Shown here: piece by piece, positions 45,736 to 56,900 of the stretch
Layout of the letters: every line of letters begins with the position of its first letter
Position numbering within the stretch: the stretch's first letter is position 1
From: Dichomitus squalens LYAD-421 SS1
Taxonomy: Eukaryota; Basidiomycota; Agaricomycetes; Polyporales; Polyporaceae
DNA length: 64,000 nucleotides
Direction of reading: 5' to 3'
NCBI RefSeq assembly: GCF_000275845.1
Contig: NW_006766904.1
Span: forward strand, 1 to 64,000
Notes under the pieces: model-generated
The model's database searches: none
What the model was told of the DNA's origin: nothing
The model's input: the letters and a program-made list of their open reading frames with translations, nothing else
Translations under genes and position numbers: made by a program

Positions 45736-48474
45736 ATGGCCCACGGCGACATGTCCTTCTTTTCTCGCCCCTCTTCTTCCGCCGTCAAGATCACGGCCCC
45801 TACTTCCGACGAGCCAGACAGTCCGAAGCCTTCCAAGAAGGGTCCGTCCTCCCGCCTATCTGCCATCTCCGGCCATCTCATCTTCCCCTCCAGATTCCAC
45901 TCAAAGACAGTGTAGGAATATTCTCATTTATGGGTACGTTCCTCTCCTTTGGGCGCGTTGGACGCGTCCTCACATCGTATAGATCGTGTAAATTTCAAGA
46001 CAAGGGCTGTATCTACTATCATCCTCCGGTGCGTATCCTCCATTCCGGACATCATCGGCGGCTCTCATGTTCCCTCTAGCGCGACGAGCCACTCTCCGCG
46101 TACGTCATGTTCCTCCTCGTAATACATCATGACATTTAGTGTTGCCCAGGCCTGATTCTCCTACTCCGGCCGCCGCTCTTCCTGCTCAAGCAGTAAACGC
46201 ACCTGTATTCATCCCCAAAGGCCACCCAGGAAGTCCCTCTCTTTCAGAGGCAGTGCCGGCTTCCATCCAGCAGAAAACATCTGTATCATCGTACGTTTTC
46301 CGAGTATTGGGACCAGACTCATCCTCTCCGTCCTCTCGAGCGGTCCCCCGCGCGCTCAACGCGCTTGTACCATACTGAATCGTTTCTCAGCGATTCCTCT
46401 TCCGAACCTCCTTCGTCCATTGCCTCAGAGCAAGAACCGGAGCACGAAGCACAGACCGACCCTGAACAGTACGATCCTTACAACCCTTACGCATATGCAG
46501 ATCATAACGGCCACCCATCTGAGGATCCGCATATGGTAAATCATTGGCGTGTTTGATGTTATGGTCCGCATTCTGAGGCTTTTCGGTGCCACAGTCCTCC
46601 GCAAATCCTTATGAGATGCCACCTGAACACATGCTAGGCTACGACGGAGCGGCTATCGATGCATACTACTCTGCCTCGTTGACCTACACCCGCCAACCGG
46701 TATACATTGGACCTAATTTTCCAACCTTTCTCTCCACTGACCTTGCACATAGCTCAACTACCACCTCTACACCCTTCCCCGCCCTGAGGCTCTCGCACAC
46801 AAATACTTCGTCTCGGACGACATCCGAGAAGAGCTGCAGAAGCGATCAGAAACAATCCACACTACGGCCCCTCCTGGTCTCGGGCTACCAGAGGAAATGC
46901 AAGGTTACCATACCTTGGTTCCTTTAGAACCCATCGGCGCCGACCGTCGCAAGTTTGGCAACTGGTACTCAATGGTATATCGTGCAACAAGTTCTACTGA
47001 TGGGTCTACGTACATCCTGCGCCGTGTCGAGAGTGAGTTGCTTGGCATGAGCCATCACATTGTCTGTTGACGGGTCCGTTCTCCTAAAGACTTCCGTCTC
47101 ATGAATCAGTCTGCGTTCGGCGCCATCGAGACGTGGTCGCGCCTCAGGCACCCTAACATTGTCTCCGTCCACGAAGCCTTCACAACCCGCGCATTCAACG
47201 ACAACTGTGAGCTTCTCCCGTCGGGCAATCCCTACATCGTTTCCTCACGAGCATACAGCGCTCGTGGTCGTTTACGACGATCATCCGAACGCGCAGACGC
47301 TGTACGAGGCACACATCAAGCCCAAGGCGCCGCAGTTCCAGAACGGCCGGCTGCAAGCACAGTCCAACCGAATCTCGGAGCGCACCATCTGGTCATACGT
47401 CATCCAGATTGCGAACGCGATAAAGGCCGTCCACGACGCTGGTCTCGCGGTGCGTCTCATCGACCCCACTAAGATCCTCATCACCGGGAAGAACAGGCAT
47501 GCTCTCAATCACCTATCTCCTGAACGGACCCGGTGTTTGACGTTCCATCCGATAGGGTCCGGATCGGGTCGTGCGGGATCGTCGACGTGCTCTTGCACGA
47601 CCTTCACTCGGACATCTCGTTCATGCAGCAGGACGACTTGACGATGTTCGGCGCGCTCGTCTTCATGCTGTGTTGCAGCAACCTAGCCGCGATGAACAAC
47701 CTCCAGAAGGCGATCGACCACCTCGGCCGGTACTACTCCGCGGACCTCAAGAGCGTTGCGCTGTTCCTCATCTCGAAAGGTGGTCCGCACAAGGTGCGCC
47801 TTGTGGTCTCCCAATGCCTTTGGTCGCTGCGTGGTCTGTGGGCGTGTAGCCTGACGACGACAGTATTCAGAACATCGGACAGCTATTCGATATGATTGGC
47901 AGTCGTCTACTCACCGAGCTCGACGAAGCTCAGAAGTGAGTGCTAGAAGCTTGTTGACTGTTGTGAGCACCCGCTGATGTCCCTTATTCGTCTCAGCGGC
48001 GTCGACCGCCTCGAGAACGAGCTCATGAGCGAGCTCGAGAACGGCCGTCTCGTCCGCCTGCTCTGCAAGTTCGGATTCATCAATGAGCGTCCTGAGTGTG
48101 TGCCCCTAACTCTTCTCGTCTTGCATCTATTCACTGGAAACTAACACCCAGGCACAACCATGAGACCCGATGGTCTGAGACAGGCGACCGGTACATCGTC
48201 AAGCTCTTCCGAGACTATGTCTTCCACCAGGTCGACGAACTCGGTCGGCCGGTCGTGAACCTTACGCACGTCCTCACGTGTCTCAACAAGCTGGACGCAG
48301 GTACGGACGAGCGCATCATGCTCGTCTCGCGCGACGAGCAAAGCTGTCTCGTCGTCAGCTACCGGGAGGTCAAGGCGTGCATCGAGTCGGCTTTCAGGTT
48401 CGCGAGCCTATCTTCGGCGTGTTTGGTTACTATGACTGACCGAATGCATTTGCAGCGAGTTGTCGAGGGGCTGA
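45736..48474 (+). CDS. PAN3: PAN2-PAN3 deadenylase regulatory subunit PAN3
   Basis: PAN3 is the pseudokinase partner of the PAN2 nuclease that shortens mRNA poly(A) tails. Start MAHGDMSFFSRPSSSAVKIT (ATG 45736; a second ATG lies 15 nt on). A CCCH zinc finger is built over two introns: CRNILIYGSCKFQDKGCIYY followed by His (C-x8-C-x6-C-x3-H). A disordered part follows with the PAM2-like LNALVPY... region, acidic repeats and NPYEMPPEHML. The pseudokinase starts NYHLYTLPRPEALAHKYFVS and includes TYILRRVENFRLMNQ, SRLRHPNIVSVHEAF and ISERTIWSYVIQIANAIKAV. The HRD/DFG motifs are degenerate (RLIDPTKILI, GSCGIVDVL), as in PAN3. The knob domain ends with HNHETRWSETGDRYIVKLFR, DYVFHQVDELGRPVV and the terminal FSELSRG (TGA 48472-48474). 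Confidence 0.92.
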
Positions 48475-48816
48475 CGTTGGGTCAACGATGATGGCATGTG
48501 GACGGACTCGGCACTCTGGATTTCCACCTCTTGAGCGGTACAGAAAATGTAGAATTGAAAAAGACGCGGAAAATACAGACAAAACTTGACTCGTCCTCAC
48601 GTACATTTCTGCTGCTAGGCGTGTGATAAGTCGCAATGTGATCGAGTCGACTCCTCGCTGTTGGCGTACCATCATCAATCACTGCAGACTCGAAAGCGAA
48701 ACGTACGTGTGAAGAGAGCCGAGGGAATAATAACAACCGATCGCGAATCACAACATCGAGAGCTGGGACTGGAAGAACATATCAACTACAGAGCCGATAG
48801 ATCCCGAGTGTAAATG
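48475..48816. other. Intergenic region between convergent genes
   Basis: About 340 bp, the 3' UTRs of PAN3 and of the large unidentified gene. Nothing else recognised. Confidence 0.4.
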
Positions 48817-51800
48817 TCACAAAGTGAGTCTGGGCTTTTTCCTTGGCCCGTTCTCTTCCTCTGCTATATGCGCGTCATTAGTCAAACGAGGACTAGGGCT
48901 TTGCAGCCACTTCGCGGATATGGCCTTGAGGACTTTCATATCCGAAGTCCATTCTGTGTTCATGTCTTCCAGTTCCCGGATGCGTCTGGTTTGATCTTGA
49001 GCAAGCAAGGTCTGTGTCTCTGCAAACTCCGTCTTCTCCTTGAGACGTGCCGTGAGCGCTCGTACGCTCTCGTCACGTTGACTTATCGTCTCATCCCTAC
49101 TCGCTAGCGCAGCCTTGCTCTCCTTTTTGACCGTCGCTAGGTCGGCGCCGAGCGCAGCGCTTCGTGCCCGCTCCTGAGCGAGCTCCTCTCGCAGCGCTGC
49201 CGATTCCTTCTCGTAGGCCGCTTTTACGTTCATTATCGCAGCATCGCCAAGCCGCCCAACGCTCGTCATCTTCTTGAATGTTTTGCGAGCCTCTGCATAG
49301 ATAGTTGCGGGTGAATCCTTGGGGTTTCTTTCGGAAGCTTTCTTCGCAGACTGAGATCGGTTTGCTCCCGCCATCACGCTCCCGGGGCGAGATTGCGCTG
49401 TGCTGAGTGACCTACAGACAGCGCGATCAGGAATAGAATTTGTATCTGAACTATATGGATGGACGTACCGAGCACCGCTCAGGGCCCAGGTACGGGGCAG
49501 CACCAAGGAAACTGGAGATGGATAAGCGGCCGACGTTGACCGCGACGGCGGGGCAGTAGGAGTCTCAGGGTCGCCGGACTGGGTCGGAGGTTCCACCTGC
49601 GCAGCCTGGCCTTCGGATTCGTTCAGGTAGCTTAGCGCGTCGTCGTCATCGTCGCCGCCCTCATCACGCGCGGTCTTCTCCCATGCATCATCATCCCGCG
49701 GAGTCGACCGCACGGTGCGAAGCACAGGCATGGCGGTCTTGAAACAGTCCAGCAGGATATGGGCCAGCTGCTCGTCCGAGGGAGACACCGTCATCGGATC
49801 CGCCCCCTGCTTTTTGGACTGCCAACTCGCGACCGCGGCTGAAAGGGCCAGGAGGAGCCAACATAGACAGTCAGGCCGCTCGTCGCGGTCCACGTCACCT
49901 TCATGGTCAGATGCGTCGCCCAGGTGTGCAGGACATCGGGAGGCCAACGACGAAGCCATGACGAAGATCCGCGTTTCCTCGTCCCACACCACACGAGGGT
50001 ACGAGTGTGTGTACTGGCGCACAGACAGCGGGTCCGCTGCGAGATCCGACTCAGGAAACAGCTTCCGGAGTGCAGCCCTCAGGACGTCCGTCCCTTGTTG
50101 AAGATGCGGGGCGCTATAAGCGGAAAGCAGTAGAGACTCAGCATATACGCGGATCGGAGGGTACGCGCCAGATTTCATCAGTAGCAGTCGGATGCGGGGG
50201 TGGACGGGAATAGAATACATCTTCAGTTCTACGATGAGGGCCTTGTCCTCCTCGGCGGTGTCGAGACTTGCTACATATGGGTAGACACCGCCTGGGTGGT
50301 TGGCGAGCTGTGGGTTGAGGCGCTGCCATGCTGTCTCGAATGCCGTCCGATAAGCGTCTCTACCTTCCGTGCGGAGTGTCATTCCGCAGTCGTTGGGCAG
50401 TGACGACGCGTCAACGAGGAACTCCTCTGCGAGCCCCACTGAAAGATCGGGGTGGGTGCGAATTGCCGTATCAGTCGCCTCGAACAAATGCTGCTGGAAT
50501 TCCGTCGAGAAGTTACCAGGGACTAGTCCTTCAAGGCCGCTAGAAGATGCGTCGAGGATACCGAAATAGTTGATGCCAATCTTGCTGAAACCAATAGGGA
50601 CATTGGCGACTAGATGATCCCGATAGTAGAATCGTCCCTGCGTAGACTGAGGAACACTAGCGACCCCAAGACCTGCGTTGACGACGGAAGGGGTGAAGAA
50701 CGAGATGATGGGTTGTGCGGAAGGGGACAGACATATTGGCCATTGCTTCTCAGGAGGAAATATACTGTAGATCCCAGAGAAGAGATACTCAGGAGTTAGA
50801 GCACCACTGAGACCGCGGACAGTGACCACGACTTCGTCGGCCTCTACGAAGGAGCGTTCATCAGTCGGCTCCGTCGCTCGGGTGTCAGCCTGTTTGCGCT
50901 TTTCAGAGAGCTTGTACCGGTGGCGGGTCGAGTAAATGGCCTGTACTCTAGTATGCTTAGATGCGCCGAGAGTCCTATCGACCTTTGTGTCGTAGGCGAA
51001 TTGGAAATCTAGAACGATCACCATGAGCCCTCTGACTGCTCTGAGACGACAGACATACCTGGGCGGCCTTCCACGTTCTTGAGGCTCAAGGGTGTGAGAT
51101 CCTCCTCCTTGAGGACAAGACTCTCTGCGCACCCCGTGTTCAGGCCTCCCTGCCAATAGAACTCGCCCACTGTGTGACCCACCCGGAGGTCCATCCCATG
51201 AGACTTTCGTGCCTCCGAAATTGGCAGGCCTTCTTTGAGGACTCCCATGAGATGATGAGCTGCCCTGATGAAGCCCAGCCCTCGCCTGCCCAGAGTCCAC
51301 TTGGAAGTCCTGTAGGTCGATAGGCCCTTGGTGATGACATGCCGGAACGAGGACATGGGATCAAGATGGTTGTTGTAAAAGGTCAGTGCGGTGGCCCCGG
51401 ACGTCTCGTTCCGCCAAATAATGTTGCATACCCGCAGGTTCGAGTTGTGGACTTTTACCTGAAGCTGTACGGAGAAGATGCAGGCGGAGATGATGTAGCT
51501 GGGCGTCCAGTCGTCGTCGCGAAGGGATACAGCCTGTGGGCCGGACAGGAGACCAGGATACTCCTTGAGGAGGTTCTTCTTTAAGTTGAGCTTGGACCTC
51601 ACTGTAGTGCAAGTACTGCGATGATCCTCGTGCTTCCAATTGGTAAAGCGCGTTTGGTACGTCTCCTTCAAGATCAGGTCGACCTGGTTTTGAACGAGCG
51701 CCTGGATGGCGAGGTATATCCTCATATGTTGCGAGTTAGACGAGTCGATTGCGTCCTGCAAGTGAGTATGTATCTGTGTAGGAACGCCCGCCATGCTTGC

Positions 51801-52121
51801 TGCGATATCTGACGAAGGCAGCGACAGGGTTGGCTCTGGTGGAATGCTAGACAGGTATTGCCAAACCGGAATATGTCGGGACGACGTTGAGATTATCCAG
51901 GATGGATGGGGGAGCATTGGGGGACTCAACACACCTGCTCATGCCCGCCTGGGAGGTTAAAGTCGCCGGGCAAGCGGGAAGGAGAATACAAAAGCGGGTG
52001 CCCGCTCTGGCTGCGTTCACGGCGTCCTCGGCAACATCCCCGCTTCTTCCTCCACGTGAAGACACAAGTCTCCGTGAAGAGTAATCGCCTTACCACGGCC
52101 GCTACGGCTGCAGAACTTCAT
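48817..52121 (-). CDS. Large conserved-looking protein of unknown function with C-terminal coiled coil and NLS
   Basis: Spliced exons give about 1070 residues. The N-terminus is uncertain: ATG 52121 (MKFCSRSGRG) joined to SGDVAEDAVNAARAGTRFCI, then SSIPPEPTLSLPSSDIAAS. Well-ordered segments follow, such as YIISACIFSVQLQVKVHNSN, VCNIIWRNETSGATALTFYN, YRTSKWTLGRRGLGFIRAAH and HTVGEFYWQGGLNTGCAESL. After an intron (about 51018-51058) come VVVTVRGLSGALTPEYLFSG and IGFSKIGINYFGILDASSSG. An acidic tract (DEGGDDDDDALSYLNESEG) leads to a long coiled coil (KESAALREELAQERARSAAL ... RRIRELEDMN-like) and a terminal nuclear signal RKKPRLTL. TSK...GRRGLGF faintly recalls the glycine loop of GHKL ATPases, but no Asn or DxG box is clear. 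I do not recognise the family. A nuclear role is inferred from the NLS. Confidence 0.6.
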
Positions 52122-52448
52122 GTTCACCCTCGGACGTCTGACATCAATGCGAGGTTTAAGATGGAAGGAGGCCACAAGCGGTTTGGTCGCAGACGCTGTG
52201 TTGAAGAATTGGGCAAGTCGCAGGTCGCTTGTTGCGCTCCATAACCGATTTTCTCGGATCAGACAGACATCCTGTCTTGGCGGGCACTCCTTATCTCAGA
52301 TCTCTCCCGCGAACGATCGCAGAGCGCTCCTTGTACCGAGACCTTCGGGCCGGATTGAGTGGAAGCGGCCTCCATCCCACTCAAGGGCTCTCTTGCGCCT
52401 TCAACTCTCCTCTTCGTCTTTTGTTCATATTTCGAACGAACAGTTAAT
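52122..52448. promoter_or_regulatory. Divergent promoter region, unidentified protein / small coiled-coil protein
   Basis: About 330 bp between the proposed opposed starts. It includes sequence that could be leader for either gene; no clear motif. Confidence 0.35.
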
Positions 52449-53285
52449 ATGCCTGCACAGCGCAGTGAACCGGTATGCTTTCTATACGCTCGTCTAACAC
52501 GATCAGCCGAAACTCAACCGATTTCTCAACGCGAAGCACAACGCCGATGATACAGGGCAAGACTCGGTGTTCAAACTGCTGTCATTCTCTAATCAATGTC
52601 CTGCACGTGTAGATTTATGGCAGCGGTGGCAGCACAGATGCAATGTAAGCGCATATATCAGGAAATTTGGGATCGTGAGACTGAGGGTCGCGGTCGCGCA
52701 GCCTCATGGGAGAAAAAGCGAAGAGAGAAAGAATCCAAGTTTGTCCGTCACGCCAAAGAAGAGCTTGATAAATGCGTGAGTACTTACCTGTTGCACGCAT
52801 ATCGTTTTCTGACGTGCTTCTTAATGGATGGCAGCTCTTGGCGAGAATCGAGGAGTACACTGCTGCTGTTACCGAAATGTGGGTAGACATAAAGCACATC
52901 CGTCAAACAACACGCAAACCTTGTACAGAAATGGCGCATACGACAAGTTCGTGTTCGAGTATGCTCAGGTTGAAGACCACATTCGCAAATTGTGGCTCGA
53001 GCTACAACAGGAACAACAGGCGCTCTTGGTGCGCATCAGTCTTTGCTATTACGACAGCCTAATTCCTATGGATTTTCGAGCAGGTAACGTCGGAGAAGAG
53101 GCACAAGCTCGCCGTAGCACGGGAAGGAGAGCGGGAGAAGGGGCAAGTAAAGGGAATGGCCATGGCCAAGAAAGCAGTTCAAGGTAAGCTGTAAAGGGCA
53201 GATACGGTCCTGCGATGCACCGGCCGGCTGATTCGCAACCCTTGAAGACTTCTCTGCAGTGATATCTTCTCTTGAAGACGTTTGA
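52449..53285 (+). CDS. Small coiled-coil protein of unknown function
   Basis: About six short exons give roughly 200 residues: MPAQRSEP spliced to KLNRFLNAKHNADDTGQ, then MAAVAAQMQCKRIYQEIWDR, ASWEKKRREKESKFVRHAKE ending ELDKC, LLARIEEYTAAVTEM, YDKFVFEYAQVEDHIRKLWL, ELQQEQQALLV, TSEKRHKLAVAREGEREKG and the end VISSLEDV (TGA 53283-53285). Nearly every exon is helical and highly charged, consistent with a coiled-coil subunit of some complex. Introns have good GT-AG signals (for example after ELDKC and after QALL). The first two exon joins are uncertain. I do not recognise a family. It is divergent from the large unidentified gene. Confidence 0.5.
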
Positions 53286-53985
53286 ATCCATGTTCTACTG
53301 CGTCACGAATCGGTTACTTCGACGACTTCGTGGAGCGTTTCTGAAAGCTCGAGGAGAATAGTGTCTGCGACTGACTACATGAGTATGGAGTATCGTTGGA
53401 GAGAAAGAGATGTTGCTCGCTACACGATTCTGCGGAATTTGCAGAGATGATAAGCACTATTCTAACGAAACCATGGATGATGCGATGGCTCTCGGACTCC
53501 TGATATATTTAAACCGACACGGCGGCGGCAAGTCGTCAACGGCATAAGGATGCGCTGCTACTGGACTTTCACCTATCCGAATTTGCTATCACTTAAGTTC
53601 TGTAGTCTGTGACTAGAGTTCCATGATAAGAAGGAGAACTGCTAGACAGACAGTGGGGATCTAGTACTACTTACTAGAAGCGTAACGTTTGGACCGACAG
53701 CGGGGTCGGGAGGCGCCGGAAGGTACGTAAGGCGATCGACGACAAGCGCTAGCGCCCGCAGAACGGTCCCCTCAAGCTCCTCCTCCTCGACCTCGACATA
53801 CATGCGACTCCCCGATTGTCCTCCGCTTTCCTTTCGTTCACATTGATACCGTTTTGCTTCCTAGTACCACACTTCTACTGCTCAATTGTTATTACACGAG
53901 TCATTCACCGGCACGACCGTAAGCTCCGCATTGCCTGCATTGTCTTCAGCCCGCCACATTGACTCTGCATCCAGGACTGCGCTGA
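53286..53985. other. Intergenic region before TSC2
   Basis: About 700 bp with the 3' UTR of the coiled-coil gene and the TSC2 promoter. A CT-rich stretch lies at 53765-53880. No gene or repeat recognised. Confidence 0.4.
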
Positions 53986-56900
53986 ATGCCTCCGCAGAAT
54001 GACGCCACACAAAGACCTGCGAGACAGAGAGCGAATACCAGCACTTTCTCATTTAGTCCCTGGGTACGCCGGGGCAGGACAGAGAATGTCCCGACACCCG
54101 CTCCGTCCACGGTTTCCCCGCCTCTACAATACGACGCATTGATCGAGGCTCTCACTCCTCCTGCTGTCCCCTCCCTCAGTTACGCAAAGTCTCTCGCCAG
54201 TGCACTTGGCACCCTCGGTGCGCATGCCCCTCTCCCTCGTCTTGCTACACTCCAGCCTATCCTTGCAACTCTATGCTCGTCCGAGTCCCCCGCACCATTG
54301 CAGGCAGCCGGATTCGAGATCCTCTCTGCCTTCCTCGATGGACCCGGTGCGTCCCTCGTCTCTACCGCAGACCGCCTTTCTTGTCTCGCTTTATTTGTGG
54401 ATGTACCATGGTCACAAGAGCTTTGGGATTCTCGCACAAAAGCGTTGGGCGCGCTTGTAAACTCCGGCTCCCAGACGATCGGAATGGAGAGTCAGATACT
54501 GTGCCTGCTCGCGAGCTGGATAGAGCGTGCCTTCGACGGCTTCGCGCTCACGAGATCCGACACCAACACGCACGAGGACAGACTTGCCCGTCAGCGTAGC
54601 GTCGAGACCCTTACCGCGCTCCTTATCCGCCTCGTCAGCAAGCCAGAGGTGGTATCACGGATCACCGAGGACGACACTCGGACAATCGTGGAGCTCTGGG
54701 AGAGGCTTTTGGACAAGGCTCTATCTATCCCTCCTGACTTCACGCTCGGTACGCCCTCTGCTTCCCCTCTTCTTGAACCCCAGTCTTCCAAAACGATCAC
54801 ACCGCCGAAGCTGCCTCTCTCGCACCGGCGGCATCATTCCTCTACCTCCCTCCCTAAACTTTCGCTCCTGAAGCAGCCTGCTGACATCATCGTGGACGCC
54901 TACATGACCTATCTTTCGGAGCGACTTGTTGCCCTTGGGCCTATCTATCTATCCAGAATCCTACCCCTTCTTCTCCGTTCACTTGCTTTCTACATGTCAC
55001 CATTACCTCGCGTTTCTCTGGAGGCCGGTGCTCCTCATCAACACACCCTCGAGCAACAAGTCTGGACTCTCTTGAACCAGCTGGTTACGGGACCCTACGC
55101 CTCGTCAAGTAGACAGCTATTGAAGCGTCATCTATTCCCGTCTCCTGAGCTAGACTTTCATGCTTCCGCCCAAGTGTCGTTGGGTGCGCTCCGCGCTATC
55201 CGGATGTGCATCAGGGAAGCGCTCCAGAGTCGCCTGGCGCGCGCCTTGATTACCCTCACCACGTCGATGGACTACTCTCCTGCAGGCGCCCCAACGCATC
55301 TCGCGGTAGAGCGAACGATAATGGAGCGTGCCTGGGGAAAGGACGACTCCGAGGCTTGGGAGCTCATCCGCTTCGCGAATGTGCTTTCGCGCGCGTCAAG
55401 AGCATGGATAGCTCAACTGCCCGACCCGAGTTCCGCAGATAGGTCACAGCAGCAGAAGGAGGCCGTTCTGCATGAGATTGCTGCTATCATCAAAGACACC
55501 ATACAGACCATCGCCCTGCACCAAGAAATGGACGAGCGTGGCGGCAACGTAGACGTCGACGACGAAGAGATCGAGGCGGTAGGCAGAATCACCCGAGAGC
55601 TGGTCGTGTACATTCGGTCGCTCAAGTATGTACATTTCGTCCCAATTCTGTGCAATCGATGGCGCATTGACTTTCCGCGGAAGGCAACCCGATGGGTCCC
55701 CTGCGCAAATCTCACTGGACAACCCGGATCGCTCAATATCCTTCCTCTCTACGATGTCCACCATCCTCGCGCAGGACCTCAAGACTACACTTCTGTTCCC
55801 CGTACTTCCGTCCATCATTCTATCAATTGCCGACCACCTTCCTGATCGCGATCTCTCTCATCTACTCGTGACCATGGCAGACCGCCAGTGCTTATCGCCT
55901 ACAGCACTTACATGGCTCGAGCATTGGAGGAGTATCCTGACGATGCCTGATCTCTTCGCATCTTCTCGGTCATCGACGCGTCAGCACGCCATGGGGCATC
56001 TTCAGGCCGTCTGGCAATTCGTCAAGGATATCCCTGCGTATCGGAAACCACTCGCATCATTGGTTTTTGAGATATGGAAGCAGCATACGGGCGACGAGCT
56101 CGAGGATAACCCCGCTTTGGTCGTTTGGAACGTCCTTGCTGACGAGGCCGTTCTCCGTCTCGTCGAAAAACATGCAGAAGACTCCAGTGTCGAAGCATGC
56201 GAGGAGGAAGAACAGGTTTGCGAAGAGATTCTCGATTTCTTCCTCACGATGGCGCACGAGCTCAGGCTGGACGACGAAGATGATGCAGCGTCGATACTGA
56301 CGATGGAGTCCTCTGCGGCATCTCCACCTGCAATACCTGGGCCGACGAATATCGCGACCACCTCACCCATCTTGTCTCGGATGTCCTCCGACTACCCTTC
56401 TCCGCAGCGGGAAAAAGAAGCCGGCGCATTGCCATCCTTCTCCAATCTCCTATCACAGTTCACGTCGGGCACGCGTTCCCATTCTAAGACTCGTCGAGCT
56501 ACCAACGACATGCCCACCCCAGTCGAAATGCCGTCCCCCGCCCTTACTGCTGTCGACGTTGCCCCTTCGACGCCCAGGTCCGTGGGCGCCGTCATTGCCC
56601 TGATCTCTGTCTTCAGCCAGCTCGTCTTCACCCCTCTCGCCCACTCCGCTCATATACTATGGCACGCAAGGCGCGTATTCCGGCAGCTCGTGGAGCTCGT
56701 CACGGCCGCAGGGTGCATCCGCGCGCGACTAACGGCGCTCCAATTCCTCGTGCGTTTGCGTGCGGACCGTGATCACAGAGTGTACTTCGCAAAGGCCGAG
56801 TATGACAAGGATGGGAACATCGCCTCCCTTGCTGCACTGATCAGTCGTGCGGAGACTGGGCCTGGGACAGTGGAAGACCTACTCCGTGACGATGATCTTA

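Noticed and set aside
51100..51420. GHKL ATPase assignment for the unidentified protein
   Set aside because: Only a GRRGLGF loop after TSK is suggestive; the Asn box and DxG box were not found, so the family was not assigned.
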